A stretch of 64,000 bases of DNA from positions 310,001 to 374,000 of the forward strand of contig NZ_JADFFL010000003.1 of NCBI RefSeq assembly GCF_015222005.1. The letters run 5' to 3'. The notes below the pieces were generated by a model that did no database searches, was not told where the DNA came from, and worked only from the letters and a program-made list of their open reading frames with translations. Position 1 is the stretch's first letter. Each line of letters opens with the position of its first letter. The DNA comes from Mucilaginibacter myungsuensis. GTDB taxonomy: Bacteria > Bacteroidota > Bacteroidia > Sphingobacteriales > Sphingobacteriaceae. Of this stretch, positions 32,411 through 41,840 are shown piece by piece. Made by a program: the position numbers and the translations under genes.

Positions 32411-35400
32411 TTATGCGATAGGTATTTTTAGCGTGACCGTTGTCCCAGATGTTTTTTGCGGATCTACGCTGAAACTTCCCTGCATACCCTCGGCCCTTTT
32501 TCGCATATTGATCAGGCCGTTACCCAGGTCCATTTGCTCAGGATCAAAGCCAATGCCGTTATCGGTAATGGTCATCTGCAGCATATCGTAACTTACCTTA
32601 AACTCTATACGCACATCCGTCGCGCCCGAATGTTTTACCAGGTTGTTCAACGCCTCTTTATAGATCAAGAACAGGTTACGCCGCACATCCATATCCAGCT
32701 TCACGTTCCGCAGCTTATCATCGTTCACTACGGTATAGTCAATATCGCGCGGCTCCAGCACCGTAGCGGCGTACTCCCGCATACGGGCAATAATGCGGGG
32801 CATGGTATCATTGGCGGGATTGATGTTCCAAACAATATCATCCATGGCATCCATCATCTGGCTGCTGTTGGTACTGATGCGACCCAGATAATCCTTCACC
32901 TGCGGGTTATCACCCGTCATTTTTATATTAGCCATTTCGCTGAGGATATTGATAGATGTCAGCGTCGACCCCATATCATCGTGCAGATCCCGGGCTACTT
33001 TCTCCCGCAATTTCTGTACGGCCAGTAAGCGGTTAATCCGGGCGCGATAGATCACATAGATCGGCGCCGCCGCAAATATGGCGACCAATAAAATGAACCA
33101 CCAGGTCTGATAAAAGGCAGGTTTAATAATGATACTCAGTTGCGTAATGTTTTTTGACGATATCCCATCCGGACTAACGCATTTCACCAAAAAGGTATAT
33201 CGCCCCGGCGATAGCGAGGCGTAGGATGCCGTCAGCGAATTCTCGGCCTTGATCCAATCTTTACCTGCGCCTTGTAATTGATAATAATAGTTGAGCTTAT
33301 CGCGCTGCGTATAACTCAGGGACGCAAATTGGATCGTAATGGCGTTCTGATCATGCTGCAAAACCAAACCACCCTTAGCCGCTATCGAATCGATATTGAG
33401 GTACGTGTTGAACAGCTTAAGATCGGTGATGGTAACATCCCTGGGCGAACCTTTATCGCGTAAAGCATCCGGATCAAAAATGATAAAGCTATTGCCTCCT
33501 GCAAAAACTAACTCGCCTGTAGCCAGCAGGGTGCAATTATAAAGCATGTTCTTATTATCCGACGTGGTGATAAGCCCGTCCTTTTGATCGAACGCGCGGA
33601 AAGTGTTCTCTTTAAAACTATACCGCACCACCCCGCCATTAGTAGCCATCCATAGCTGCCCTTTTTTATCCATTTGCAGGCAATTGACCATAGGCATAGG
33701 CAAGCCATTATAGTTATTGAACTTGGTTACCTTGCCTGTCGTAGTATTCAGCAGGTTCAAGTTTTCTGAGCAGGCAACGGCCATGATACTATCATTAACC
33801 TGTATCAGATCGGTAATAGAATTGGTGAACAAACTTAGGGATGGATCTTTAGATGTGCCATAGGTCTTTACCACCTGTTCGGTATTAGGATCAAACACTT
33901 TTAATCCGTAACCACCCGTCGCCATCCAGATCAACCCTTTTTTGTCCAGTCGCATTTGGGGGATCACCTTGCCAATGTTGGTAATGAAGTGGAACTTACC
34001 ATTGGTTGTGCGCTTAACAAGCTTTCCTGAGTGTGAGCCGAACCAGATATTATGCTGACGGTCCTCGATAATGCTGCGGATAGAACTGCGTTTAAACGCC
34101 GAATCAACAATGAATTTTGACCGCCTTGCAACCGGGTCGTAGTCGATCAATATCCCCTCTTGGCAGCCAAAAAACAAATGCTTATCTACCGAGTACTCCA
34201 GCATTGACCATGGCGCTGTATAATTGCCGCCCATAAAGGGTGCGCCTTTATAAACATCGCGCGATAATATGCTATCGGTGGTAAGCGACATATCCTGCCT
34301 GTCCATCTCTAACGGAAAGATACCGCCACCCCAGGTACCCAAAATAACCTGCCCGGTACTTATCTGCTTTACAAAGGTCATATCGGTATTGCTGGTGGGT
34401 AGTGTGCCGTGCCTTATCTTTTTGTTAGACACGGTTGTCATATACAAACCATTGTCGCTCGCTATCCAAATGTTTTTATCCCCATCCTGATACACCTGCC
34501 TGATATCGGCAAATTTGATCCCGTAATTTCTGCTTTGGCTATCGTAACATTTGTAAAAGGTGTAGCTCCCCTCGTCAAACAAATTAAAAACATTCCCGCC
34601 CGATAACCATATGCGGCCGGCACATTCGGTAATATCTACCATAGCAAAATAGCCCGGCATATCCGGGTAAACATTATTCTCGAAAGTGACGCCCGTACGC
34701 TCCTCGTAACAAAACAAAGTAGCAGCCGCTAAGGGTGGCCACTTTAACACCCAAAAACGCCGGCGGCTGTCGATCAGCACTTTCAGTATATGATCACCGA
34801 ACTGATGTTTAAGTAAAGGCAAGTTAAGCGGGTTATAACCCTCGTGATAAAACTGCCCGGTACGCTGATGATAGATACCCAAACCCCTGATACCGGTAAC
34901 GATGTAGTCCCCGGTTTTGGGATCTTCTACAAAAGATAAGGCCCGCCAATCTTTAGGGATCTTTAAAGCCGACCATGTTTCGAACTTGTTGTTGCGTTGG
35001 TTATATTTATAGATACCGAAACCGGTCACTCTAACTACTACATTACCTTTACTATCAATAGTTATGGCTTTGTCTACCTCGGGCAGATCAGACAGATCTG
35101 CGGCGGTAAATCTGTTGGTCTGAAAGTTATACTTACCAATAATAGAACCCAATCTAAGCCACATATTGTTCTGCTTATCGCCCAGTATCTGCTGCACGGG
35201 CAAGGCGGGCAAACTGCGCCCGGCTGCCTCGGCATAGATCTGAATGAACTTATTACCATCATACCGTTGCAGACCGCCCTCGGTGCCTACCCAGATAAAA
35301 CCCTTGGCATCCTGCCATAAGCAATTGATGAAATTGGAACGGAGACCATCGTTGATGGATAAGCGCGAAAAAATGATCTCGTTCGCCTGGGTGCTGAGAC

Positions 35401-35500
35401 CGACACCTAACAAACAGACCAACAGAGAGAGGTTAAGCGAAAACTTAAAACGAAAAAAAGTTTTGGTGACAGGTATCAAGCTGAATGTCTTATAGTTCAC
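32411..35500 (-). CDS. Propeller-type (Reg_prop/Y_Y_Y) sensor histidine kinase
   Basis: A 1029-residue sensor, counted from the GTG at 35,500. A TATATTTG box overlaps this codon, so a start a little downstream, for example TTG at 35,479, is possible. Signal peptide, then about fourteen Reg_prop propeller repeats (IFSRLSINDGLRSNFINCLW, AKGFIWVGTEGGLQRYD, KKGQLWMATNGGVVRYS), then a Y_Y_Y domain (LSYTQRDKLNYYYQLQGAGK). One membrane segment ~795-815 is followed by HisKA_3 (ARDLHDDMGSTLTSINILSE, His840) and HATPase (NNLVKHSG, DNGIGFDP). This layout senses periplasmic oligosaccharides in other Bacteroidota. It probably phosphorylates the regulator encoded downstream. Confidence 0.93.
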   Translation of the reverse strand: MNYKTFSLIPVTKTFFRFKFSLNLSLLVCLLGVGLSTQANEIIFSRLSINDGLRSNFINCLWQDAKGFIWVGTEGGLQRYDGNKFIQIYAEAAGRSLPALPVQQILGDKQNNMWLRLGSIIGKYNFQTNRFTAADLSDLPEVDKAITIDSKGNVVVRVTGFGIYKYNQRNNKFETWSALKIPKDWRALSFVEDPKTGDYIVTGIRGLGIYHQRTGQFYHEGYNPLNLPLLKHQFGDHILKVLIDSRRRFWVLKWPPLAAATLFCYEERTGVTFENNVYPDMPGYFAMVDITECAGRIWLSGGNVFNLFDEGSYTFYKCYDSQSRNYGIKFADIRQVYQDGDKNIWIASDNGLYMTTVSNKKIRHGTLPTSNTDMTFVKQISTGQVILGTWGGGIFPLEMDRQDMSLTTDSILSRDVYKGAPFMGGNYTAPWSMLEYSVDKHLFFGCQEGILIDYDPVARRSKFIVDSAFKRSSIRSIIEDRQHNIWFGSHSGKLVKRTTNGKFHFITNIGKVIPQMRLDKKGLIWMATGGYGLKVFDPNTEQVVKTYGTSKDPSLSLFTNSITDLIQVNDSIMAVACSENLNLLNTTTGKVTKFNNYNGLPMPMVNCLQMDKKGQLWMATNGGVVRYSFKENTFRAFDQKDGLITTSDNKNMLYNCTLLATGELVFAGGNSFIIFDPDALRDKGSPRDVTITDLKLFNTYLNIDSIAAKGGLVLQHDQNAITIQFASLSYTQRDKLNYYYQLQGAGKDWIKAENSLTASYASLSPGRYTFLVKCVSPDGISSKNITQLSIIIKPAFYQTWWFILLVAIFAAAPIYVIYRARINRLLAVQKLREKVARDLHDDMGSTLTSINILSEMANIKMTGDNPQVKDYLGRISTNSSQMMDAMDDIVWNINPANDTMPRIIARMREYAATVLEPRDIDYTVVNDDKLRNVKLDMDVRRNLFLIYKEALNNLVKHSGATDVRIEFKVSYDMLQMTITDNGIGFDPEQMDLGNGLINMRKRAEGMQGSFSVDPQKTSGTTVTLKIPIA

Positions 35501-35534
35501 AAATATAATATCTGACGCTAATTTTATCTAATGA

Positions 35535-35557
35535 CAACGAATTACACAAATTCGTTG
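35535..35557. promoter_or_regulatory. Palindrome and repeated AATTCGTGCAA motifs between divergent genes
   Basis: CAACGAATT and AATTCGTTG form perfect 9-bp inverted arms (35,535-35,543 and 35,549-35,557). Related half-sites (AATTCG, ATTCGTGCAA) recur to 35,620. It could be an operator for the sensor gene or for the 35,683 gene, or an intergenic repeat. Confidence 0.4.
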
Positions 35558-35682
35558 CAGAAAAAATTCGTGCAATTCGACATAATTCTGTTGCCCTTAG
35601 GAGGATTCGTGCAAATTCATTTCCTTATATTAGTTGCCTGATAAAGACCTTCATCCAATTAATTATCAACGCCCCTCAAGTT

Positions 35683-36894
35683 ATGGATACCATTAGCCTG
35701 CACGCACCGCAAACCCTGCCCAACGACCGCTCCGTTAGCACCGTCGCAAGCAAACCTTTGCCATTTTATATTTACGCCGTTGTATTCGCATCGTTCAGCA
35801 TTACTGTTGGTTTGATCTGGGATATCGCCTGGCACATCAGTATCGGGCGCGATGGGCTTTTTTCGCCGCCGCATTTGGCTACTTATTTAGGCGCGGTAAC
35901 ATCGGGCTTGTTCTCGGGGTATTACGTTTTGCGGCTGACCTTTGGCGGCCGTAAAGAAGAACGCCAAAGTTCTATCAAGTTCTGGAAGGTTTTTTACGGA
36001 TCTCTGGGCGCGTTATTCTGCATTTGGGGTGCATTCACCATGATCACCTCAGCACCTTTTGATGATTGGTGGCACAATACCTTTGGGCTGGACGTGCAGA
36101 TCTTATCGCCGCCGCATACCGTTCTGTTATTAGGGATGATCACCATACAATTTGGCGCCATGGTCAGTGTGATCGCTTTGCAGAACCGCCTGTCTACCGG
36201 CGCAAATTACTCGCCCAAAGCTTTGGCCTGGTGCTTTATGCTGTCATCAGGATTTTTGTTAGTAATGCTGTTCACCATCGCATCAGAATACCTGACGCGG
36301 CACGATATGCACGAGCCGCAATTCTTCCAGGTAGGCGGCATCATTTTTCCTTTGTTTTTAGTGGCGATATCCAAGGCATCAAAAAGCAAATGGGGCGCAA
36401 CGCAAATGGCGTTAGTTTACATGGGATTGATGGCAGCCATGGTTTGGATACTACCGCTCTTCCCGGCCGAGCCTAAATTAGGGCCGGTGGCTAATCACAT
36501 TACGCATTATCAGGCTTTTCATTTTCCGTTGCTGCTGGTGTTCCCGGCACTAATAATTGACTGGCTGAACCACCGCATACAGGTTAGCGGTTTCGGTAAA
36601 GGCTTGCTGAAAACATTGGCTTTAGGCGCTGCTTTCACGGTGGTGTTTTTTGTGGTGCAATGGTATTTTGGCGATTTCCTCACTACAGAAATGGCCAAAA
36701 GCTGGGTATTCGGCACAACATCATGGTATTTTGGTAACGACCCTAATTATGAGTTCCGTTATAGCTTCCACCCTAACAATATCGCAACAGGCGCAAGGCT
36801 ATGGCAAGGTATGGCCTGGGCTTTGTTATGGTCAGTAGTATCAGCAGGCATCGGCCTGATCTGGGGGCGTTGGATGACATCAGTTAAACGCTAA
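35683..36894 (+). CDS. Multi-pass membrane protein with duplicated DxxWH...SPPH motif
   Basis: A 403-residue inner membrane protein with about nine or ten hydrophobic segments. I do not recognise its family. A His motif occurs twice: Asp47-x2-Trp50-His51 then SPPH61-64, and Asp127-x2-Trp130-His131 then SPPH142-145, suggesting internal duplication and a metal or haem site near the membrane surface. A further His cluster (HDMHEPQFF, HITHYQAFHFP) lies later. It is encoded 15 bp before a periplasmic protein with HLHP motifs, so they are likely co-translated. A role in metal handling or terminal oxidation is inferred only from these histidines. Confidence 0.6.
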   Translation: MDTISLHAPQTLPNDRSVSTVASKPLPFYIYAVVFASFSITVGLIWDIAWHISIGRDGLFSPPHLATYLGAVTSGLFSGYYVLRLTFGGRKEERQSSIKFWKVFYGSLGALFCIWGAFTMITSAPFDDWWHNTFGLDVQILSPPHTVLLLGMITIQFGAMVSVIALQNRLSTGANYSPKALAWCFMLSSGFLLVMLFTIASEYLTRHDMHEPQFFQVGGIIFPLFLVAISKASKSKWGATQMALVYMGLMAAMVWILPLFPAEPKLGPVANHITHYQAFHFPLLLVFPALIIDWLNHRIQVSGFGKGLLKTLALGAAFTVVFFVVQWYFGDFLTTEMAKSWVFGTTSWYFGNDPNYEFRYSFHPNNIATGARLWQGMAWALLWSVVSAGIGLIWGRWMTSVKR

Positions 36895-36909
36895 GCAAAG
36901 GATAAGGAC

Positions 36910-38559
36910 ATGAAAAAACTGACGACCTCCCTCATCCTGCTTTTAATATTTTTAACTACTTCGGCGCATGTGGGCAGCCCGGGTGTGACTTTTGAAGGCA
37001 CGGCCGGGCCATACAAAGCCATCATCAACATCACTCCGCCTGATGTGATCCCAGGCACCGCCACGGTGACCGTTTATTTAGAGGACGCGCCCAAAGGTTT
37101 ACAGGTGAGCGCCCGCCCCATCTATTGGACGGTTGGTAAAGACGGCACCCCAAGCGCCGACATAGCCACACCATCAGCAACCGAGCAGGGCCGTTACGAT
37201 GTAAAGGTCTGGTTCATGAGTATCGGTGCATCCAGCATCGAAGTTATTGTGGACGGACCAAAAGGAAAAGGCGTTGTACTGGTCCCGGTAATGGCATTAT
37301 CAACCGCTAAACGCAGCATGCCTGCCGGATTAGGTTGGGGTTTGCTGGCCATGGCCGCCTTTTTAGTGATACTGATGGTGACCATCATTGGCTCGAGCGT
37401 TGGCGATAGCCAGCTTAACCCGGGCGACGAGATGACCCAACGCTTACGCCGCCGCCGGGTGATCGGCTCAGTAGTATCGTTGGTGCTGTTAGTGCTCATC
37501 CTTTGGGGAGGTAAGAACTGGTGGGATTCAGAGGCGGAGGATTATAAAAGCTACCTGTTCAAGCCCATGCAGGCTACCACAACGGTTGATGCCGGCAATG
37601 GAACGCTGACCTTCTCGATAGACACCGCGCAACTAAAATACCTTGGTCGTGGCCGGCGCATGGGCACCACCCGTAAAATGAATTACATAGTGCCCGACCA
37701 CGGTAAGCTGATGCACCTGTTCCTGGTCCGCGCCGGCGATCTGGATGTGTTTGCGCACCTGCACCCCCGCCGCGCTGATTCGGTCACCTTTATATCTAAA
37801 GTACCAAAGCTGCCCGCAGGTAAATATTTTGTTTACGCCGACATTACCCGCCTAAGCGGTTTTACCGAGACCATTGTAGATACGCTGGACGTGAAGGAGA
37901 ACCTGTTCCGCAACGCGGCACTGGAAGCCAAGACCGAAACCTTGGCCGACCCTGACGATACATACTATACCAACAACCCTATGGGCAGCCGCGCCCTTAC
38001 CCGCCCCGGCGCGGCCATGTGCGGCTTACCGGGCGTTGCCGCCCAACTAAATGATGGTTCATCAGCGATATGGTTGCAGGATCCTAAAAAACCTATCCAG
38101 GCCAACGAGCTGACCACGCTGAACTTCGAGATCAAAGACCCCGAAGGCAAACCCGCCGTACTTGAACCCTACATGGGCATGATGGCCCACGCTGTGATCC
38201 TAAAGGATGATGGCAGCGTGTACATCCACCTCCACCCGGCGGGCAGCTATTCCATGGCATCGCAAAAGGCGCTGCTGGACAGGATAGCCTTTAACAAACC
38301 ACTGGATGAATACCTGCCCAAACCGTCGGTATTTGCAGATAGCATAGATCACTTTGTGGCCAAGATCAATGATATGCCCGCAGCCGAGCGCGACAAATTG
38401 TTGATGACCAACATGTCCGACATGAAATCCGACGGCAAGGCACATCATCAGGTGAGTTTCCCGTACACTTTCCCGCAACCGGGCAAGTACCGCATTTGGA
38501 TACAAGCCAAACGCAACGGAAATATCATCAACAGCGCTTTTGATGCGGAAATAAAGTAG
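36910..38559 (+). CDS. YtkA-like periplasmic protein with two HxHP motifs, membrane-anchored
   Basis: A 549-residue protein with a signal peptide (TTSLILLLIFLTTSAHVGS). Residues ~20-125 resemble the YtkA/CopC-like Ig domain (TVTVYLEDAPKGLQVSARPI). Two membrane segments follow (GLGWGLLAMAAFLVILMVTI; VIGSVVSLVLLVLILWGG), so the following ~325-residue domain is again periplasmic. It contains HLFLVRAGDLDVFAHLHP and HAVILKDDGSVYIHLHP, two H-x13/12-HLHP motifs, and a closing FPYTFPQPGKYRIWIQAKRN. These motifs resemble copper-protein and heavy-metal domains. Together with the His-rich membrane protein upstream it may form a metal-binding complex; metal identity is unknown. Confidence 0.6.
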   Translation: MKKLTTSLILLLIFLTTSAHVGSPGVTFEGTAGPYKAIINITPPDVIPGTATVTVYLEDAPKGLQVSARPIYWTVGKDGTPSADIATPSATEQGRYDVKVWFMSIGASSIEVIVDGPKGKGVVLVPVMALSTAKRSMPAGLGWGLLAMAAFLVILMVTIIGSSVGDSQLNPGDEMTQRLRRRRVIGSVVSLVLLVLILWGGKNWWDSEAEDYKSYLFKPMQATTTVDAGNGTLTFSIDTAQLKYLGRGRRMGTTRKMNYIVPDHGKLMHLFLVRAGDLDVFAHLHPRRADSVTFISKVPKLPAGKYFVYADITRLSGFTETIVDTLDVKENLFRNAALEAKTETLADPDDTYYTNNPMGSRALTRPGAAMCGLPGVAAQLNDGSSAIWLQDPKKPIQANELTTLNFEIKDPEGKPAVLEPYMGMMAHAVILKDDGSVYIHLHPAGSYSMASQKALLDRIAFNKPLDEYLPKPSVFADSIDHFVAKINDMPAAERDKLLMTNMSDMKSDGKAHHQVSFPYTFPQPGKYRIWIQAKRNGNIINSAFDAEIK

Positions 38560-38617
38560 GGTTGCTTACCTAATTTTTATATTTGTCAGCCCTGAGCGAA
38601 TCAAACCTTCTTTTCCC

Positions 38618-38758
38618 GACAGCGGCACGGCTTCGGGTGAGGGGGCCAATGCATTTGGTGTGTGCGGTACGGGCAATTGGCCTCCTGCAGGGTAAAGGCC
38701 TGTGCGTAGAAGCATTGGCGCTGTCTTGATCTTTGGTTCTTTCTATCAAGAAAAGAAC
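38618..38758 (+). ncRNA. Structured intergenic element, possible small RNA or leader
   Basis: This accounts for most of the 303-bp gap. GACAGC (38,618-38,623) pairs with GCTGTC (38,720-38,725); GCCAATGC (38,645-38,652) pairs with GCATTGGC (38,712-38,719); and GTACGGGC (38,667-38,674) pairs with GCCTGTGC (38,698-38,705), allowing G-T pairs. A second stem CTTGAT/ATCAAG (38,725-38,730, 38,745-38,750) follows. A TATATTTG box lies upstream at 38,578-38,585. It matches no riboswitch or RNA family I recognise and may be a repeat-derived element. Confidence 0.4.
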
Positions 38759-38862
38759 GGCGTATGAAGAGCCACTTGCATAGTCAGCGACGCTAAAAGC
38801 TTTAACAACTTAAAACAACAGGAAGCCGGCGTTAACATGAAGGCCGATAGATAAATTTAAAC

Positions 38863-40587
38863 ATGACCAAATATTTCCTCTTAGCCGCGATGGCTTTATC
38901 TACAAGCGCAAGCCTCGCGCAAAAGAACGCTAACGTTATCGACAGCTATTACCGGCTGCTACGTAAAGAATTTAACCAGGATAACGCTTACAAAACAACC
39001 GGCTTTGTAGAGCAACGCTGGCGTGTGCCCGGCAACACCGGCTTTACCGAGAGCATTTACGAGGTGGAAAAAGTGCTGCAAAAAGGAGGCTTTAAAAAAG
39101 AAGTAAAAGGCGAAGCCGATGGTCCACTCACCTACCGCGTAGAATCGCGCGAGATGAAACGCCTGACCTGGGAACCGATAGATGCCACAGTGACCATCGA
39201 GGGCGAACAGCAACCGGTATTAAAATTCGCGACCAACCGTAATATGCTGGCCATGTATTCGGGCAGTACACCTGCTGGCGGCGTTACCGCCGAATTGGTT
39301 TACGTGACCCGCGCGACCATGAATACTATCGACCCGAAAACGGTTGCAGGTAAGATCGTTTTTGGCGAAGGTTCTGTCGGCTCTTATTACCAGTTTGCTG
39401 TCAAGAACGGCGCTTTAGGCGCTATGGGCTATAGCATGCCGGCTTATACAAAGCCTGAAACGCATGTAAACTCTATCCAGTTCAGCAGCATCAGCAACCA
39501 GGATTCTACCAGTCAGAAATTTGGGATCGTGCTGTCTTATCAGGCTAAAGAAAGATTGAAAGCAGCTTTAGCGAAAGGAGTAGTTAAGGTACATGTAGAG
39601 ACCAAGGCGCGCATCTACAAAGCAGCCGAGCTGACCATTGTGGCCAATGCCCGTGGCTCACTAAAACCCTACGAGCGTTTTGTATTCAGTGCCCACGTGC
39701 AGGAACCGGGTGCTAACGATAACGCTACGGGCGTAGGTACGCTTGCCGAAATGGCACGGGTAACCGCTACCCTCATCAAACAAAAGAAATTCGACCCGAA
39801 ACGGACCATTACCTTCCTTTGGGGCGATGAGATACAGTCGACCGCAAGGTATATCAAAGAAGATACTACCCGCGCCAAAGGCATCAAATGGGGTATGAGT
39901 CTGGATATGGTCGGCGAGGACATCGCCAAAACCGGCGGCACTTTCCTGATCGAGAAAATGCCCGACCCATCGGCCATCTGGACACGCGGCGAAGAAAAGC
40001 ACACCGAATGGGGTGGTAGCGTGCTGAAGGAGTCGGACATGTTCCCGCATTACTTTAACGATCTGCTGCTGAACCGTTGTTTACAGCAAGCCAAAAGCAA
40101 CGGCTGGATCGTAAAGACCAACCCTTTTGAGGGCGGCAGCGATCATACGCCGTTCCTGCAAGCCAAGATACCCGGTCTGCTAATGTGGCACTTTACCGAT
40201 GTTTACTACCATACCGATGCTGACCGTTTGGACATGGTATCGCCCGAAGAAATGAAGAACGTAGGCATAAGCGGTTTGGCAACAGCTTACACGTTAGCAT
40301 CGGCCAACGAGGCGACCACCGCTACCCTGATCGCTGAATTGCAAAAAAGCGCGACCGACCGCTTGCAAGTGGAATATCAAATAGGGTTAAAAGCCGTAAC
40401 GAGCGGCACCCCTGCCGATGAGGAAAAACACAAGCTGGACGTTTGGGCTAAATGGTACACCGATGCTATTGGTAAAATGAAAGACATTAACGTGACCGGC
40501 GAAACAAAGCCACTTGGCAATAGCATTACTAATGCGCAAAGTGCGGTTGCTGAACTGTCCGAAAAACTAAAAGCCGGACTGAAATAA
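38863..40587 (+). CDS. Exported M28-like zinc peptidase with PA-type insert
   Basis: A 574-residue protein with a signal peptide (MTKYFLLAAMALSTSASLAQ). A PA-like insert lies around residues 130-250 (TVAGKIVFGEGSVGSYYQFA). The M28 core shows SAH (first ligand), PGANDNATG (bridging Asp), WGDE (usual GEE: the base Glu is Asp here), SLDMVGE and GGSDHTPF with YHTDADRLD. The loop between the first His and the Asp is short and the usual HxD is HVQ, so activity may be altered. It probably trims peptides in the periplasm. It starts 278 bp after a -7 box, behind the structured element. Confidence 0.75.
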   Translation: MTKYFLLAAMALSTSASLAQKNANVIDSYYRLLRKEFNQDNAYKTTGFVEQRWRVPGNTGFTESIYEVEKVLQKGGFKKEVKGEADGPLTYRVESREMKRLTWEPIDATVTIEGEQQPVLKFATNRNMLAMYSGSTPAGGVTAELVYVTRATMNTIDPKTVAGKIVFGEGSVGSYYQFAVKNGALGAMGYSMPAYTKPETHVNSIQFSSISNQDSTSQKFGIVLSYQAKERLKAALAKGVVKVHVETKARIYKAAELTIVANARGSLKPYERFVFSAHVQEPGANDNATGVGTLAEMARVTATLIKQKKFDPKRTITFLWGDEIQSTARYIKEDTTRAKGIKWGMSLDMVGEDIAKTGGTFLIEKMPDPSAIWTRGEEKHTEWGGSVLKESDMFPHYFNDLLLNRCLQQAKSNGWIVKTNPFEGGSDHTPFLQAKIPGLLMWHFTDVYYHTDADRLDMVSPEEMKNVGISGLATAYTLASANEATTATLIAELQKSATDRLQVEYQIGLKAVTSGTPADEEKHKLDVWAKWYTDAIGKMKDINVTGETKPLGNSITNAQSAVAELSEKLKAGLK

Positions 40588-40665
40588 AACGACAACCATA
40601 GGCTATTTAGCCAACTTTACAAGCGATCTGTGGTTAAACTTGCAGATCAATAAAAACATATATCG

Positions 40666-41394
40666 ATGAAATGCGCACTGGTGACCGGCGGGTCCAGAGG
40701 GATAGGTAAGGCCATTTGTTACAAAATGGCCAAGGCCGGCTACTACGTTCTGATCAATTATAACAGCAATGCCGACGAGGCTAACAATACCCTCGCCCAG
40801 ATCCGCGAGCAAGGCGGCGATGGCGAGATCATTCAATTTAACGTAGGCGACAAGGAACAAGTTGACAGCGTGCTGGGCGGTTGGATAGCTGCCCATACCG
40901 ATAGACACATTGAAGTGCTGGTGAACAACGCCGGCATTAAAGACGACGTGCTGATGGCCTGGATGGAATACCCGCAGTGGGATAATATCATCAAAACCAG
41001 TTTGTACGGTTTTTATCATGTCACCCATTTGGTACTTTCAGGTATGCTGACAGAACGTTACGGGCGCATTGTTAATGTGGTGTCGTTATCTGGCATCAAG
41101 GGTATGACCGGACAAGTGAATTACTCGGCCGCCAAAGCAGGCGTTATCGGCGCGACCAAGGCTTTGGCCTTAGAAGTTGGGCGGAGCGGCATCACCGTTA
41201 ACGCCGTCGCCCCGGGCTTCATTAAGACCGACATGACCGGCGACCTGGACGAGAAACAACTGAAGGCGCTGATCCCCATGAAACGTTTCGGCACGGCAGA
41301 TGAGGTGGCGAGCACGGTTGCGTTCTTAGCATCCCGCGATGCTTCTTATATCACCGGCGAGGTCATCTCTATCAACGGCGGTTTGTACACCTAA
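40666..41394 (+). CDS. 3-oxoacyl-ACP reductase (FabG-type SDR)
   Basis: A 242-residue short-chain dehydrogenase. It has the nucleotide-binding TGGSRGIGKA (residues 7-16), NNAG (87-90), and the catalytic Ser140, Tyr153 and Lys157 in VNVVSLSG and NYSAAKAG. FabG reduces 3-oxoacyl-ACP with NADPH. It is followed by two hotdog-fold genes at 13 and 10 bp spacing, so the three are likely one operon acting on the same acyl chain. The house-keeping fatty acid FabG is usually elsewhere, so this copy is probably specialised (aryl polyene/flexirubin-like), but no ketosynthase is in the window. Confidence 0.9.
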   Translation: MKCALVTGGSRGIGKAICYKMAKAGYYVLINYNSNADEANNTLAQIREQGGDGEIIQFNVGDKEQVDSVLGGWIAAHTDRHIEVLVNNAGIKDDVLMAWMEYPQWDNIIKTSLYGFYHVTHLVLSGMLTERYGRIVNVVSLSGIKGMTGQVNYSAAKAGVIGATKALALEVGRSGITVNAVAPGFIKTDMTGDLDEKQLKALIPMKRFGTADEVASTVAFLASRDASYITGEVISINGGLYT

Positions 41395-41407
41395 TTCGTT
41401 TTGACAG

Positions 41408-41830
41408 ATGCTTGTACCGCAAGAAGATATTTTAACCCTCATCCCGCAAAGGCCTCCTTTTGTGATGATCAGTACATTGATAGAAAGCAATGAGACAAGT
41501 TCGACAACGACGTTCACCATTCCATCAGACAATGTATTGGTAGAGAACGGCAAACTCAGCGAAGCGGGATTGTTAGAGAACATCGCCCAAACCGCAGCAG
41601 CAGGAACAGGCTACGCCGCCCAACAGAACGGCGCGGGTGTAAAGGACGGCTACATCGGCGCGATCAAAAATTTAGAGGTATTCGATAGAGCTAAAATCGG
41701 CGACACCATAGTTACCACGATCACTATCGAGGACCAGATCTTTGATGCCACCCTCATAGCCGGTTCGGTAAAATTGAATGGCCAGCTTATCGCCCAATGC
41801 CAAATGAAAATCTTTATTAGTAGTAACTAA
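41408..41830 (+). CDS. Hotdog-fold dehydratase subunit lacking the catalytic His (ApeP-like)
   Basis: A 140-residue hotdog protein. The FabZ-type active-site acid is present as Glu57 in GLLENIAQTAAAGTG, but the usual GHFPG histidine loop is replaced by NVLVENGKLSEAG, and the start LIPQRPPFVM replaces the FabZ PHRYPF. This matches ApeP-like subunits of aryl polyene gene clusters, which pair with an ApeI-like partner. The following gene carries the missing histidine. It likely functions as half of a heterodimeric 3-hydroxyacyl-ACP dehydratase. Confidence 0.8.
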   Translation: MLVPQEDILTLIPQRPPFVMISTLIESNETSSTTTFTIPSDNVLVENGKLSEAGLLENIAQTAAAGTGYAAQQNGAGVKDGYIGAIKNLEVFDRAKIGDTIVTTITIEDQIFDATLIAGSVKLNGQLIAQCQMKIFISSN

Positions 41831-41840
41831 GTCGCCCCTC

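Noticed and set aside
38618-38758. 6S RNA, tmRNA or a known riboswitch
   Set aside because: The nested stems do not show the features of these families that I can recognise, so only a structured element is claimed.
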